Positions 26,786 to 34,150 of a stretch of 35,407 nt of DNA are shown in pieces (the stretch's first letter is position 1; every line of letters begins with the position of its first letter). Position numbers and translations under genes: made by a program. A model generated the notes under the pieces. The model saw only the letters and a program-made list of their open reading frames with translations. It was not told the origin of the DNA and searched no databases. The stretch is from Candidatus Omnitrophota bacterium. Its GTDB lineage: Bacteria > Omnitrophota > Omnitrophia > Omnitrophales > Danuiimicrobiaceae. Location: positions 1-35,407 of the forward strand of contig JACOVU010000029.1 of NCBI GenBank assembly GCA_016177155.1, read 5' to 3'.

Positions 26786-28265
26786 TAAGACACAACGCAT
26801 CGATCAGTGCTTTTCCCTTATGAAGGGTTTCCCAATATTCGGCTTCGGGATCTGAATCGTAAACAATTCCAGCCCCTACCTGGAGATAACCCTTATTTTG
26901 ATACAAGATGAGACTGCGGATGACAATGTTCAGATCCATATCACCCTTAAAATCCAAGTATCCGATCGAACCGGTATACAAGTGACGCTTAAACGGTTCG
27001 AGTTCCTCAATAATTTCCATGGAGCGGATTTTGGGGCAACCCGTAATCGTTCCGCCCGGAAAAACGGCCCGCAGAAGATCGAACCGGTCATAACCTTTCT
27101 TAAGTTGGCCGACCACATTCGAAACAATATGAACCACGTGCGAATAAGGTTCAAGAGTCATGAGCTCACTCACCCGTACGCTGTGAGGTTTTGAAACGCG
27201 CCCCAGATCATTGCGTTCCAGATCCACCAGCATAATGTGTTCCGCCCGTTCCTTGGCACTCATGATTAAATCCCGACGCAACCTGCGCTCCATTTCAGGA
27301 TTTTCTCCGCGCGGTCTTGTCCCTGCAATGGGACGGGTCTCACATCGCTCGCCGTTGAGCTTGATCAAGCGTTCGGGTGAAACACTGGCAACCACAAGCG
27401 GACCAACTTTGAGGAAACTTGAAAAAGGAGAGGGATTAATGGTTCTCAGACGCTCATAAATGGCCTCTGGTTTGCCCTCATAATCGAAAGAAAACCGCTG
27501 GGATAGGTTCGCTTGGTAAATATCCCCTGCTTCAATATATTCCTTTGCCTTCAGGACCATTCGTTTGAAGGTTTGTTTCGAAGAGTCCGCTTTAAAATTG
27601 GAAATGTGGAAATTGTTAACAGTACCAGGTACGGCCGTGCCGGGTTCTACAGAAAAAGGGGACAGACTATAGTCTGTCCCCTTTTTCGCAACCGTACCTG
27701 GTACTGTCTGTTTTCCCATTTCTTCAACCGCGGCTTGTGCACGCTTGAAGGCTCGGTCAAATGAACCGTCTTTGGAGGGAATGAGATTGGCGACTAAGAA
27801 ATACTTCTTTTCCTTGTGGTCATAAACGAGGAGATCGCGCACGAAAAGAAGGGAAATCAAGTCTAACCGAAGGTCATCTTTCGCAAAATCAGGAAGGGCT
27901 TCAAACGCATGAGCAAGTTCATAACTCAAATATCCGACCGCCCCACCCGTAAAAAATGGCAGTTCATTCCATGTGTGACCTCGATAAGATGCAAACAGGG
28001 TTCTTAACTTTGAAACAATTCCTTCTACGTTTTTGGTTTTAAAAACGTGGAACGGTTTCCAACCGAAGTAAGAATACCGCGCTGTCTTTCCTTGATACCG
28101 AGTGCTATCCAGAAAAAAAGCGTTCTCAGAATGAATGAGTGCACCTTTCACCGTTGGCCATAGATCTTGTGCTGATCTGACCGTATGAACCAGTGGTACG
28201 GTAAATCCTTTTTCGTACCAGTGCTTCAACTTTTTGGGTGTGGTGGGCCAAGAAGAAACTGGCAT
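26778..28265 (-). CDS. pabB: Aminodeoxychorismate synthase component I (PabB-like) with an in-frame palindromic insertion
   Basis: 495 residues from the ATG at 28265, one base after the previous stop. The N-terminal domain includes GGAVGYLSYELAHAFEAL. The chorismate-binding domain begins about residue 228 and shows GDIYQANLSQRFSF, RPIAGTRPRGEN, VDLERNDLGRVSKP and FPGGTITGCPKIRSMEIIEE. The PIAGT motif has alanine where the E. coli PabB type has lysine, so a TrpE-like enzyme is not excluded; the pabC-like neighbour and folate operon favour PabB. Residues 187-216, in the linker between the two domains, are encoded by a nested palindrome (27619-27707) that keeps the frame open. Confidence 0.88.
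   Translation of the reverse strand: MPVSSWPTTPKKLKHWYEKGFTVPLVHTVRSAQDLWPTVKGALIHSENAFFLDSTRYQGKTARYSYFGWKPFHVFKTKNVEGIVSKLRTLFASYRGHTWNELPFFTGGAVGYLSYELAHAFEALPDFAKDDLRLDLISLLFVRDLLVYDHKEKKYFLVANLIPSKDGSFDRAFKRAQAAVEEMGKQTVPGTVAKKGTDYSLSPFSVEPGTAVPGTVNNFHISNFKADSSKQTFKRMVLKAKEYIEAGDIYQANLSQRFSFDYEGKPEAIYERLRTINPSPFSSFLKVGPLVVASVSPERLIKLNGERCETRPIAGTRPRGENPEMERRLRRDLIMSAKERAEHIMLVDLERNDLGRVSKPHSVRVSELMTLEPYSHVVHIVSNVVGQLKKGYDRFDLLRAVFPGGTITGCPKIRSMEIIEELEPFKRHLYTGSIGYLDFKGDMDLNIVIRSLILYQNKGYLQVGAGIVYDSDPEAEYWETLHKGKALIDALCLNV
27619..27707. repeat. Nested palindromic element inside the pabB-like gene
   Basis: Outer arms ACAGTACCAGGTACGG (27619-27634) and its exact complement (27692-27707), 16 of 16. 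Inside lies a perfect 34-bp palindrome at 27653-27686: AAAAAGGGG, then ACAGACTA, then its mirror ending CCCCTTTTT. A small CGGC/GCCG hairpin adjoins the left arm. It is translated in frame as about 30 residues that start TVPGTV and end AVPGTV. The GGGGACAGACT core resembles REP-like palindromes known to me from RAYT-associated repeats; that link is recalled, not tested. Confidence 0.9.
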
Positions 28266-28266
28266 C

Positions 28267-29553
28267 TCAATGATGATACATGAGAAGGCCGCTTGGAAAT
28301 TTAGGATAAAAATAGGTAGACTTTTGCGGCATAAGTTCGCCCGATTCACAAATGTCTTTGATCGTCTGACAATTCACGGGTCGAATGATAAAAGCACAGA
28401 GCGCTTCTTTGGACACCACCTTCTCAAACGCTTCGCCCACCGAAGGCGTATAAAACACGTTCCATTCAAGTTTTGACTCCGTAATTCCCAAAATAGGCTC
28501 GAGGATGAGATAAGAAACGAGAGTCATATCGAGCTCGTACCAAAGCGCGGGTTTCCCCGTGGGCATCGATTGGCGTGCAGTTGTATTGTCTTTCAACTCA
28601 AGTAAATAACATTCATGCTCGGAAAGTACAAGGCCGAAGCCTTCGGTAATCGCCCCCTCTGAGACTTTCTCCAAAACCGACCGTGAAACGGAATGTAAAA
28701 TGAAGTGTTTCTTGAGTGCTTCCAGGAAAATTTCCCGCTCAATCGGAACAGCATTGTACACCACCCGGTGAATCGGAAGGATGAGAAGCCCGGGATCGGT
28801 AAAGCGAACGAATGTCGTAAGCACATAATTCCAATTCGGGTCTTCCCCGCCTCCGCCTTTTCCATTCATTTCTTCAGCATACTGAAGGGCCGTTGAATAA
28901 CGGTGATGACCATCTGCGATGAAAATCCGTTTCCGATCAAAAACATCCTGAATTTGTTTCACCATATCCGACTCTTGAATGAACCACAACCGATGATGCG
29001 TCGTTTGCTCATCCGTAAAATCGAAAAGTGGCTTTCCCAATTCAAGCTTCACTTTAAGCTGATCCAATAGGTTTGAAGTGTCTTCATAAATGGTAAAAAC
29101 AGGTGAGAAATTCGTTTGAGTGGCTCTCAACAGTTTCCCGCGATCCACTTTGGGTGAAGCATGCGTCTTTTCATGAGGGAATACGACTTTACGTTCAAAA
29201 GGTTCTAGCTTCAAGAGTCCAAATAAAGCGAGACGCGATAGTTTCTTTGGCGAAAACGGATGATCATAAGACACTTCATAAAGGTAAAATCCTGGGTTTT
29301 GTTCCGTCACGAGGACATTTTTCCTGCGCCATTCATCCAAATATTTTCGGGCGTGAAGATAACGTTCCTTTTTTTCGATATCCGCTTTGCTGGCTTGTCC
29401 GAGTTCAAGACGGATCACATTATACGGATCGCGCTCGCGAAGCTCGGCCTCATCATCTTTTGAGATCACATCGTAAGGTGGCGCAACGACGCGTTCCATT
29501 GCAACTTGAGTGGGATCATACCGAAGAGCGCGGAAGGGTTTGACTGTGGCCAT
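28267..29553 (-). CDS. DUF1015 family protein
   Basis: 428 residues with the family N-terminus VKPFRALRYDP and VVAPPYDVIS, followed by YNVIRLELGQ and the central RIFIADGHHRYSTALQYAEE, which is the most conserved part of DUF1015 proteins. I see no signal peptide or membrane segment. The biochemical function is not established. It starts 10 nt after the tRNA-binding gene and ends one base before pabB, so it is firmly within the folate/purine operon. Confidence 0.9.
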   Translation of the reverse strand: MATVKPFRALRYDPTQVAMERVVAPPYDVISKDDEAELRERDPYNVIRLELGQASKADIEKKERYLHARKYLDEWRRKNVLVTEQNPGFYLYEVSYDHPFSPKKLSRLALFGLLKLEPFERKVVFPHEKTHASPKVDRGKLLRATQTNFSPVFTIYEDTSNLLDQLKVKLELGKPLFDFTDEQTTHHRLWFIQESDMVKQIQDVFDRKRIFIADGHHRYSTALQYAEEMNGKGGGGEDPNWNYVLTTFVRFTDPGLLILPIHRVVYNAVPIEREIFLEALKKHFILHSVSRSVLEKVSEGAITEGFGLVLSEHECYLLELKDNTTARQSMPTGKPALWYELDMTLVSYLILEPILGITESKLEWNVFYTPSVGEAFEKVVSKEALCAFIIRPVNCQTIKDICESGELMPQKSTYFYPKFPSGLLMYHH

Positions 29554-29563
29554 AGAAAAAATG

Positions 29564-29884
29564 TTACCGTACTTGAGCGCCTGAAGGAACGTCGCGCTCA
29601 GGAATTATCAAAGTCAACATCGTATCATTACTGGCTGCAAGAAGCATTCCGTTAGACTCAACGCCACGGATGACGGCAGGCTCTAAATTGTTGACCACGA
29701 CGACTTTTTTACCGACTAATTGTTCCGGTTGATAATGTAGGCGAATACCCGCCACAATCTGCTTCTCTACCTCCCCTACCCGAATTTTGAGCACATAAAG
29801 CCGATCGGCATTGGGATGCGGGTTCACCTCTAAAATCTCAGCGACTCGAAAGTCTAAATTCTGAAAGTCCTTTATGGAAACCAT
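29564..29884 (-). CDS. Stand-alone tRNA-binding domain protein (MetG C-terminal/Trbp111-like)
   Basis: 106 residues from the ATG at 29884, which has AGAGGT 6 nt upstream. An OB-fold of the EMAP/Trbp111 kind: FRVAEILEVNPHPNADRLYV, KQIVAGIRLHYQPEQLVGKK, VVVVNNLEPAVIRGVESNGM and LLAAS. Such domains dimerise and bind the outside corner of tRNA, either alone or as the C-terminus of methionyl-tRNA synthetase. Whether it serves a split MetRS cannot be told here because the catalytic gene is not in the window. First gene of the operon that continues to mnmE. Confidence 0.9.
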   Translation of the reverse strand: MVSIKDFQNLDFRVAEILEVNPHPNADRLYVLKIRVGEVEKQIVAGIRLHYQPEQLVGKKVVVVNNLEPAVIRGVESNGMLLAASNDTMLTLIIPERDVPSGAQVR

Positions 29885-29985
29885 GCCACACCTCTTAAAT
29901 TTGCGCATTGTAACATAAATCCCCTCATAGGGGAAAATGAATCCAAGTGATTACTGGGAAGGAGGATACAGATATGGGATTTTGC

Positions 29986-30013
29986 TTGATCTTGGCTGGG
30001 AAACTGCTATAAT
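29986..30013 (+). promoter_or_regulatory. Promoter of ino1, -10 box at the edge of element B
   Basis: TTGATC (29986-29991), 16-nt spacer, perfect TATAAT (30008-30013). The -10 box is the first part of cloverleaf element B, so transcription would start near 30020, inside the element's left arm. The same TATAATCCC sequence opens copy A. Confidence 0.6.
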
Positions 30014-30116
30014 CCCACCACTTGTTTGACAAGAACGCGATTTATGAACAAGCGCGTTCTTGTGTCTCTTCGAGATTTCACCCCGCACGGGATGAACAAA
30101 CAGGTGGTGGGATAAT
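30008..30116 (+). repeat. Cloverleaf-like inverted-repeat element, copy B
   Basis: Closing stem ATCCCACCACTTGTTTG (30012-30028) with its partner at 30097-30113, 16 pairs plus one G-T. Internal hairpins: ACAAGAACGCG/CGCGTTCTTGT (30029-30063, 11 perfect pairs), TCTC-TTC-GAGA (30065-30075), and TTCA.CCC/GGG.TGAA (30077-30096). Compared with copy A the closing stem shows one compensated C-G to T-A change, and the first hairpin differs completely in sequence while staying paired. Flanked by ATAAT on both sides. It lies in the ino1 leader. Confidence 0.85.
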
Positions 30117-30180
30117 TCGGCTCTATTCGTTACCACACACTTCTAGAATCAATCTTCTGAAACAAAAAGGGAGTGCACTT

Positions 30181-31281
30181 TTGAGTAAGATTAAAATCGC
30201 CGTTGCTGGCGTCGGCAATTGCGCCGCCTCGCTCATTCAAGGAATCGAGTACTACAAAAAGAACGGAAAAGCAAAACAAGACACCCAAGGGTTAATGAAT
30301 TACGACTTGGGGGGTTACCTACCTGAAGATATCGAGGTCGTCGCCGCTTTCGATATCGATAAACGCAAAGTCGGCGAACGTTTTGATGTTGCGCTCAATG
30401 CAAAACCCAACTGCGTCATGGTCCTTTACAATCATCTGCCCAAAAGTAAGGTGATCGTGCAAATGGGCCACGTTTTAGACGGTGTTTCCGAACACATGGC
30501 TGAGTATCCAGATGACCGTACCTTCCTTGTCGCAAACAAGAAACCCTCTAATGTGGAACAAATCATCCGCGACAGCGGCGCTGAAATCCTTTTAAATTAT
30601 TTGCCTGTTGGCTCTGAAGAAGCGACGAAGTTTTACGCGGAAACTTGCCTCAAGACAGGAGTCAGCTTCATCAACTGTATGCCGGTTTTTATCGTCTCGA
30701 ACCCCCAGTGGGCCAAGCGTTTTGAAGACAAGCGAATCCCTTGTGTCGGAGATGACATTAAAGCGCAGATCGGTGCGACCATTACCCACCGAACGCTCGC
30801 TAAGTTGTTTATAGATCGGGGTGTCAAAATTGACAGAACTTATCAGCTCAACACGGGTGGCAATACGGATTTCCTGAATATGCTTAACCGCAACCGCCTA
30901 AAATCTAAAAAAATCTCAAAAACGGCAGCCGTACAAAGTCAACTCGACGTTCCCCTTGAGGAAGATAACATCCACATTGGCCCTTCGGATTACGTTCCGT
31001 GGCAAAATGACAATAAGGTCTGCTACTTAAGAATTGAAGGCCGAGGATTTGCAGGATTCCCCGTCACTTTGGAATGCAGGCTGTCTGTGGAAGACTCTCC
31101 GAATAGTGCCGGCGTCGCCATTGATGCCATCCGCTGCTGCAGGCTTGCGCGTGACCGTAAGATCGGTGGTCCGCTCATTTCCATTGCAGCTTACTCGATG
31201 AAACATCCTCCCAAACAAATCCATGACACGGAAGCCAAAGAACTCGTCCGGAAGTTTATTCAGGGCACTTGCCAGCGGTAA
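30181..31281 (+). CDS. ino1: Inositol-3-phosphate synthase (actinobacterial/archaeal type)
   Basis: Converts glucose-6-phosphate to myo-inositol-3-phosphate with internal NAD turnover. 366 residues, like the mycobacterial enzyme. It shows IAVAGVGNCAASLIQGIEYY (NAD loop), NYLPVGSEEATKFYAE, VPC-type loop VGDDIKAQIGATITHR, LNTGGNTDFLNML, ESK-type KKISKTAAVQSQL and the C-terminal DSPNSAGVAIDAIR. I chose TTG at 30181 because GGGAG lies 7 nt before it and the family N-terminus starts there; the frame runs back to 30022 through element B. Use in phosphatidylinositol or an inositol-based solute is a guess. Confidence 0.95.
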   Translation: MSKIKIAVAGVGNCAASLIQGIEYYKKNGKAKQDTQGLMNYDLGGYLPEDIEVVAAFDIDKRKVGERFDVALNAKPNCVMVLYNHLPKSKVIVQMGHVLDGVSEHMAEYPDDRTFLVANKKPSNVEQIIRDSGAEILLNYLPVGSEEATKFYAETCLKTGVSFINCMPVFIVSNPQWAKRFEDKRIPCVGDDIKAQIGATITHRTLAKLFIDRGVKIDRTYQLNTGGNTDFLNMLNRNRLKSKKISKTAAVQSQLDVPLEEDNIHIGPSDYVPWQNDNKVCYLRIEGRGFAGFPVTLECRLSVEDSPNSAGVAIDAIRCCRLARDRKIGGPLISIAAYSMKHPPKQIHDTEAKELVRKFIQGTCQR

Positions 31282-31282
31282 G

Positions 31283-31386
31283 CCCCGTTAGAAACACTTT
31301 CGTCGCAATAATAATAGAATATTCAAAGAGAGCACTGTGTCTAAATTGAGATCTTCGTGGAATTGCGCACCGGCTTTCTAACGGGG
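31283..31386. repeat. CCCCGTTAGAAA-type inverted-repeat element, copy 2
   Basis: CCCCGTTAGAAA at 31283-31294 and its exact complement at 31375-31386. GCAAT/ATTGC pairs lie further in (about 31312 and 31362). The element fills the gap between the converging genes ino1 and pdaD almost exactly: it begins right after the ino1 TAA and ends 6 nt from the pdaD TAA. There is no T-tract, so terminator function is uncertain. Confidence 0.75.
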
Positions 31387-31392
31387 TAAGAA

Positions 31393-31938
31393 TTAAACAA
31401 TAAAGATACAGGCTGCAACGACAGATGTCCAGCGGCCGTCTTTGTCCCCTTCGGCACTTTGCGTAATGGCAGTGGTACGAACGATCTCTCCTGAAATCTG
31501 CCACGTCTCGCGTTTGGCATCGTAGTCCGAATCAGGATCAAATTTCACTCCCGAAATCGTCGCTAACATTTCAGCCGCAAGATCTTCGGCGTAATCATTT
31601 GTCTTTCGTTCTGTCCACCCAAACGCATGATGCTCGGAAAGATAACCATGCTTGCTTGGATTCTTAGGCATCGCCACGCCGATCGAGGTGGAAATGAGAC
31701 GGTTAGGTTCATTGGTTGCATTGTCACTCATGACGCAATAAACAATTTGCCCGGGCGTCAGATACTTCAAGCCAACTTCTTTGGGAATCAGCTTGCAATA
31801 GGGCGGGAAAATACTCGAAACCTTCACCAAATTGTAATAAGCGATGTCGGCATTCCGAAGCGCAAGCTCAAAACTCGTCAGCTTTTCGCGGTGAACGCCA
31901 ACACCTTTCGTCATAAAGCATTTTTTAGGTAATATCAT
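31393..31938 (-). CDS. pdaD: Pyruvoyl-dependent arginine decarboxylase
   Basis: Makes agmatine from arginine using a pyruvoyl group formed by self-cleavage. 181 residues, normal for the family. The cleavage site is the serine pair S41-S42 in NLVKVSSIFPP; cleavage gives a small beta and a larger alpha chain. Also visible are VMSDNATNEPNRLISTSIGV, the catalytic-site HHAFGWTERKTNDYAED and TAITQSAEGDKDGRWTSVVA. The ATG at 31938 has a poor ribosome-binding site; an ATG at 31914 is a possible alternative. It follows the amidohydrolase by about 72 nt and is probably the first step of polyamine synthesis. Confidence 0.95.
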   Translation of the reverse strand: MILPKKCFMTKGVGVHREKLTSFELALRNADIAYYNLVKVSSIFPPYCKLIPKEVGLKYLTPGQIVYCVMSDNATNEPNRLISTSIGVAMPKNPSKHGYLSEHHAFGWTERKTNDYAEDLAAEMLATISGVKFDPDSDYDAKRETWQISGEIVRTTAITQSAEGDKDGRWTSVVAACIFIV

Positions 31939-31998
31939 GATTAAGAAACTGTATCAAAAATTGGCAATGGCTTCAACCCCTTAGGTTAATTGTCAGGA

Positions 31999-32013
31999 TG
32001 ACACTTCGTGTCA
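31999..32013. repeat. Small perfect hairpin at the 3' end of the amidohydrolase gene
   Basis: TGACAC-TTC-GTGTCA, overlapping the TGA stop of the amidohydrolase. No T-run follows, so termination is not supported. It could be a REP-like remnant or simply a transcript-end hairpin. Confidence 0.45.
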
Positions 32014-32727
32014 CATTCTCAAGATGTTCCTCGCGTTCCCGCTGAAAACAGGCTCGCGCTTGGAGGATGGAAGTAAATATTCAAACTTTTTGATCTCGAG
32101 CCCCAAGTGGGAATAGGGAATGTCAGAAGCAAATACCACTTTATGCGCTCCCACTTCCCGAAGGATTTGCCCGGTTCGGTAGTAAGAAAGTGTAGAGGTA
32201 TCTAAATAAACGTTTTTAAGCTCTTTCGCGATCTCGATCGCCTCTCGAAATAAATCTTTCCCCGAATGAGCCAGTACAAAAAAAGTCCTGGGATAAGCTT
32301 TAAAAATATGATGCCACTCGCTTGGGTGGCAATTGGGTTCGTGGCCCGTATGGAGTACTACCGCTAATCGCTTTTGGTCAATCGCTTCAAAAAGAGGTTT
32401 CGCTAGGTGGGCATTGAACCGATCCGAACGCGGATGAAGTTTGACCGCCCGAAAGCCTAAGCGGACGGCGTGGTCAATCTCTTCAAAAGAAGCTTTCTTC
32501 TCATTGGGATTAAGTCTGGCGCACCCGATCAAACTCCGCTCGCGTTCAATCACTCGGGCAATCTTCCGGTTCATCCGAGCATAAGCAGGACCGGGACTTG
32601 CTTCATCAATCGGAAATATAACGCTCTTTGCAACCCCAAAACGCCTCATCACGTTCAGCATATCAGAAAGCGTTTGGCGTGCGCCATCGCGTGAATGGCC
32701 CAAGTGGGTGTGGAAATCGATGATCAT
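32011..32727 (-). CDS. Amidohydrolase-family metal-dependent hydrolase
   Basis: 238 residues, TIM-barrel amidohydrolase_2 type. The metal motif is DFHTHLG at residues 4-10. Later ligands appear in AVKLHPRSDRF, VVLHTGHEP, FVLAHSGKDLF and the terminal FASDIPYSHLG. The C-terminal FSGNARNILRM is the usual family ending. The substrate cannot be told from sequence. It lies between a permuted ATP-grasp gene and pdaD, with its start codon touching the right arm of ATGA element copy 3. Confidence 0.88.
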   Translation of the reverse strand: MIIDFHTHLGHSRDGARQTLSDMLNVMRRFGVAKSVIFPIDEASPGPAYARMNRKIARVIERERSLIGCARLNPNEKKASFEEIDHAVRLGFRAVKLHPRSDRFNAHLAKPLFEAIDQKRLAVVLHTGHEPNCHPSEWHHIFKAYPRTFFVLAHSGKDLFREAIEIAKELKNVYLDTSTLSYYRTGQILREVGAHKVVFASDIPYSHLGLEIKKFEYLLPSSKREPVFSGNARNILRM

Positions 32728-32772
32728 CCCCCACCACTTTTCAGGTTGATAGATTCAAGAAAGTGGTGGGGG
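32728..32772. repeat. ATGA-junction inverted-repeat element, copy 3
   Basis: CCCCCACCACTTT at 32728-32740 and its exact complement at 32760-32772, with only 19 nt between, so the whole element folds as one hairpin. On the transcribed strand the ATP-grasp gene ends CGA TGA directly before it and the amidohydrolase starts ATG ATC directly after it. ATGA again stands on both sides. Confidence 0.9.
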
Positions 32773-32773
32773 A

Positions 32774-34150
32774 TCATCGATTGATTTCAGACTCGCAGGC
32801 AACAGTCGGCACGAGGCCGCCGCCGCGGGAAACATTCACCACAGTTTCATCACTTAAACGGGAAAGGCTCCCCGCGTAAGCTCCATTGAATACAAAACAG
32901 CCCGTATTTACCTTCTTAGCTACGAATTCGATTTTATGGTTCACAATGGTAGGAACAGTCATCACCGGGGGGCTCACAAATTCCTGAACGACCCAATTGG
33001 ATTTAATCGCTTTATCGATCGTGTGATTCCATTCATCATCCCGCGTCTCAGGACCGATCGTTACTTCTTTGCCGCCGTATCCTTCGGCCGGTTTGAGCAC
33101 GAGGGATTCTTTTTCATCTTTGAGAAAATCAACAAAATAAATCTTTTTGCCGCCATAAAAACGGTCGGCGTCAATCATCCGTCTTGTCCAAAGAACGTGT
33201 TGTTGTTTCGTTTCATTTTCCTTTGCCGAAAATAGGTGGTCATAACCAGGATTTGTGAGAATGGAAAGAATCGCTTTGGAAGCCGCCAGGCGCGAACGCA
33301 AGGGATTCACCACACAAACCGCACGATCTTTGTATGCACGAACCAAATCGTTCACCTCACGAAGCTTCTCCAAAAGCTCATTGAAAATCACCCGCCGATA
33401 AAGAAGGTCGATCCTGAAATTGCCGTGATAAAGCTTACCCGATTTATAACGAAGCTCGCGGGGATCTGCAATGGTGGTTTTGTATCCTTTGCTTTCAAAA
33501 AAGGATTTTAAAATATCAAATTCAGGTCTCGTGCGGACAGTTTTCCAATCCACAATGGCAATTTGAGGCGTTTCGACACCCCCAAAATCCTCATAAATAC
33601 TCAGAAGAGCGTCCAAAAGCTTTTGACTTCTCATCTCTCGCTGAACATGAATTTCATCAAAAAAATCGGTGAGTTCCTTCGACTCAAAAAAGAGTTGTTC
33701 CAGCGTATCCGTATATCCCATCCCCGCGGGGGAATCGCAATTGAGCTCCATAAATTTGAGCGTTTCGCCCTCAAGCGTACAATCAAACCGGGCGAGTACC
33801 ACAACACGGGCATAACCAGGATCGATTCGAACGAGTTCCTCGGCTTCTTGTGACAGCGAAAAACAATCTTTCAAAATGGGATCGTTGTGGAGATAAAGAT
33901 CAGCGAGACGATCGACCATACGGGCCAAATGATCTGAGGCAGCATGAATCAAACGCGTTTGCTTGGCCGTGATGAAATGAGGTTTGAAAAAAGTGGGAAT
34001 CGTAAAACGTCCAAACTTGACAAGACTATGGTGGAGCTGATCCTCAAAACGACGGATTGCTTCCGCCAGTACTTTTTCATTCGAAAGCACATACTGTTCG
34101 AACGCATGATCAGTATTTCGCGTATAATCAATGGATGTGCGCTGAACCAT
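32774..34150 (-). CDS. Circularly permuted ATP-grasp family protein
   Basis: 458 residues. [20 protein letters not shown] and the C-terminal block [30 protein letters not shown] and [13 protein letters not shown] match the glutathionylspermidine-synthase-like, circularly permuted ATP-grasp fold. Members ligate a carboxylate to an amine with ATP; the substrates here are unknown. I chose the ATG at 34150 (GAGG 6 nt upstream), which overlaps the sucD end by 23 nt; a TTG at 34165 is less likely. Its co-location with pdaD makes a polyamine or peptide-amine conjugation conceivable, as inference only. Confidence 0.85.
   Translation of the reverse strand: MVQRTSIDYTRNTDHAFEQYVLSNEKVLAEAIRRFEDQLHHSLVKFGRFTIPTFFKPHFITAKQTRLIHAASDHLARMVDRLADLYLHNDPILKDCFSLSQEAEELVRIDPGYARVVVLARFDCTLEGETLKFMELNCDSPAGMGYTDTLEQLFFESKELTDFFDEIHVQREMRSQKLLDALLSIYEDFGGVETPQIAIVDWKTVRTRPEFDILKSFFESKGYKTTIADPRELRYKSGKLYHGNFRIDLLYRRVIFNELLEKLREVNDLVRAYKDRAVCVVNPLRSRLAASKAILSILTNPGYDHLFSAKENETKQQHVLWTRRMIDADRFYGGKKIYFVDFLKDEKESLVLKPAEGYGGKEVTIGPETRDDEWNHTIDKAIKSNWVVQEFVSPPVMTVPTIVNHKIEFVAKKVNTGCFVFNGAYAGSLSRLSDETVVNVSRGGGLVPTVACESEINR

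Larger units (their letters stand above)
29885..30180. other. Divergent intergenic region between the tRNA-binding gene and ino1
   Basis: Holds the small hairpin CCCCT/AGGGG (29921-29933) close to the minus-strand gene, the ino1 promoter (29986-30013), cloverleaf element B (30008-30116) and about 65 nt of leader without obvious structure. A possible minus-strand -10 (TACAAT around 29908-29914) has no convincing -35. Confidence 0.6.

Noticed and set aside
30022-30180. N-terminal extension of ino1 back to an ATG at 30022
   Set aside because: The extra residues would be encoded by cloverleaf element B and do not belong to the family; the TTG at 30181 has a good Shine-Dalgarno.
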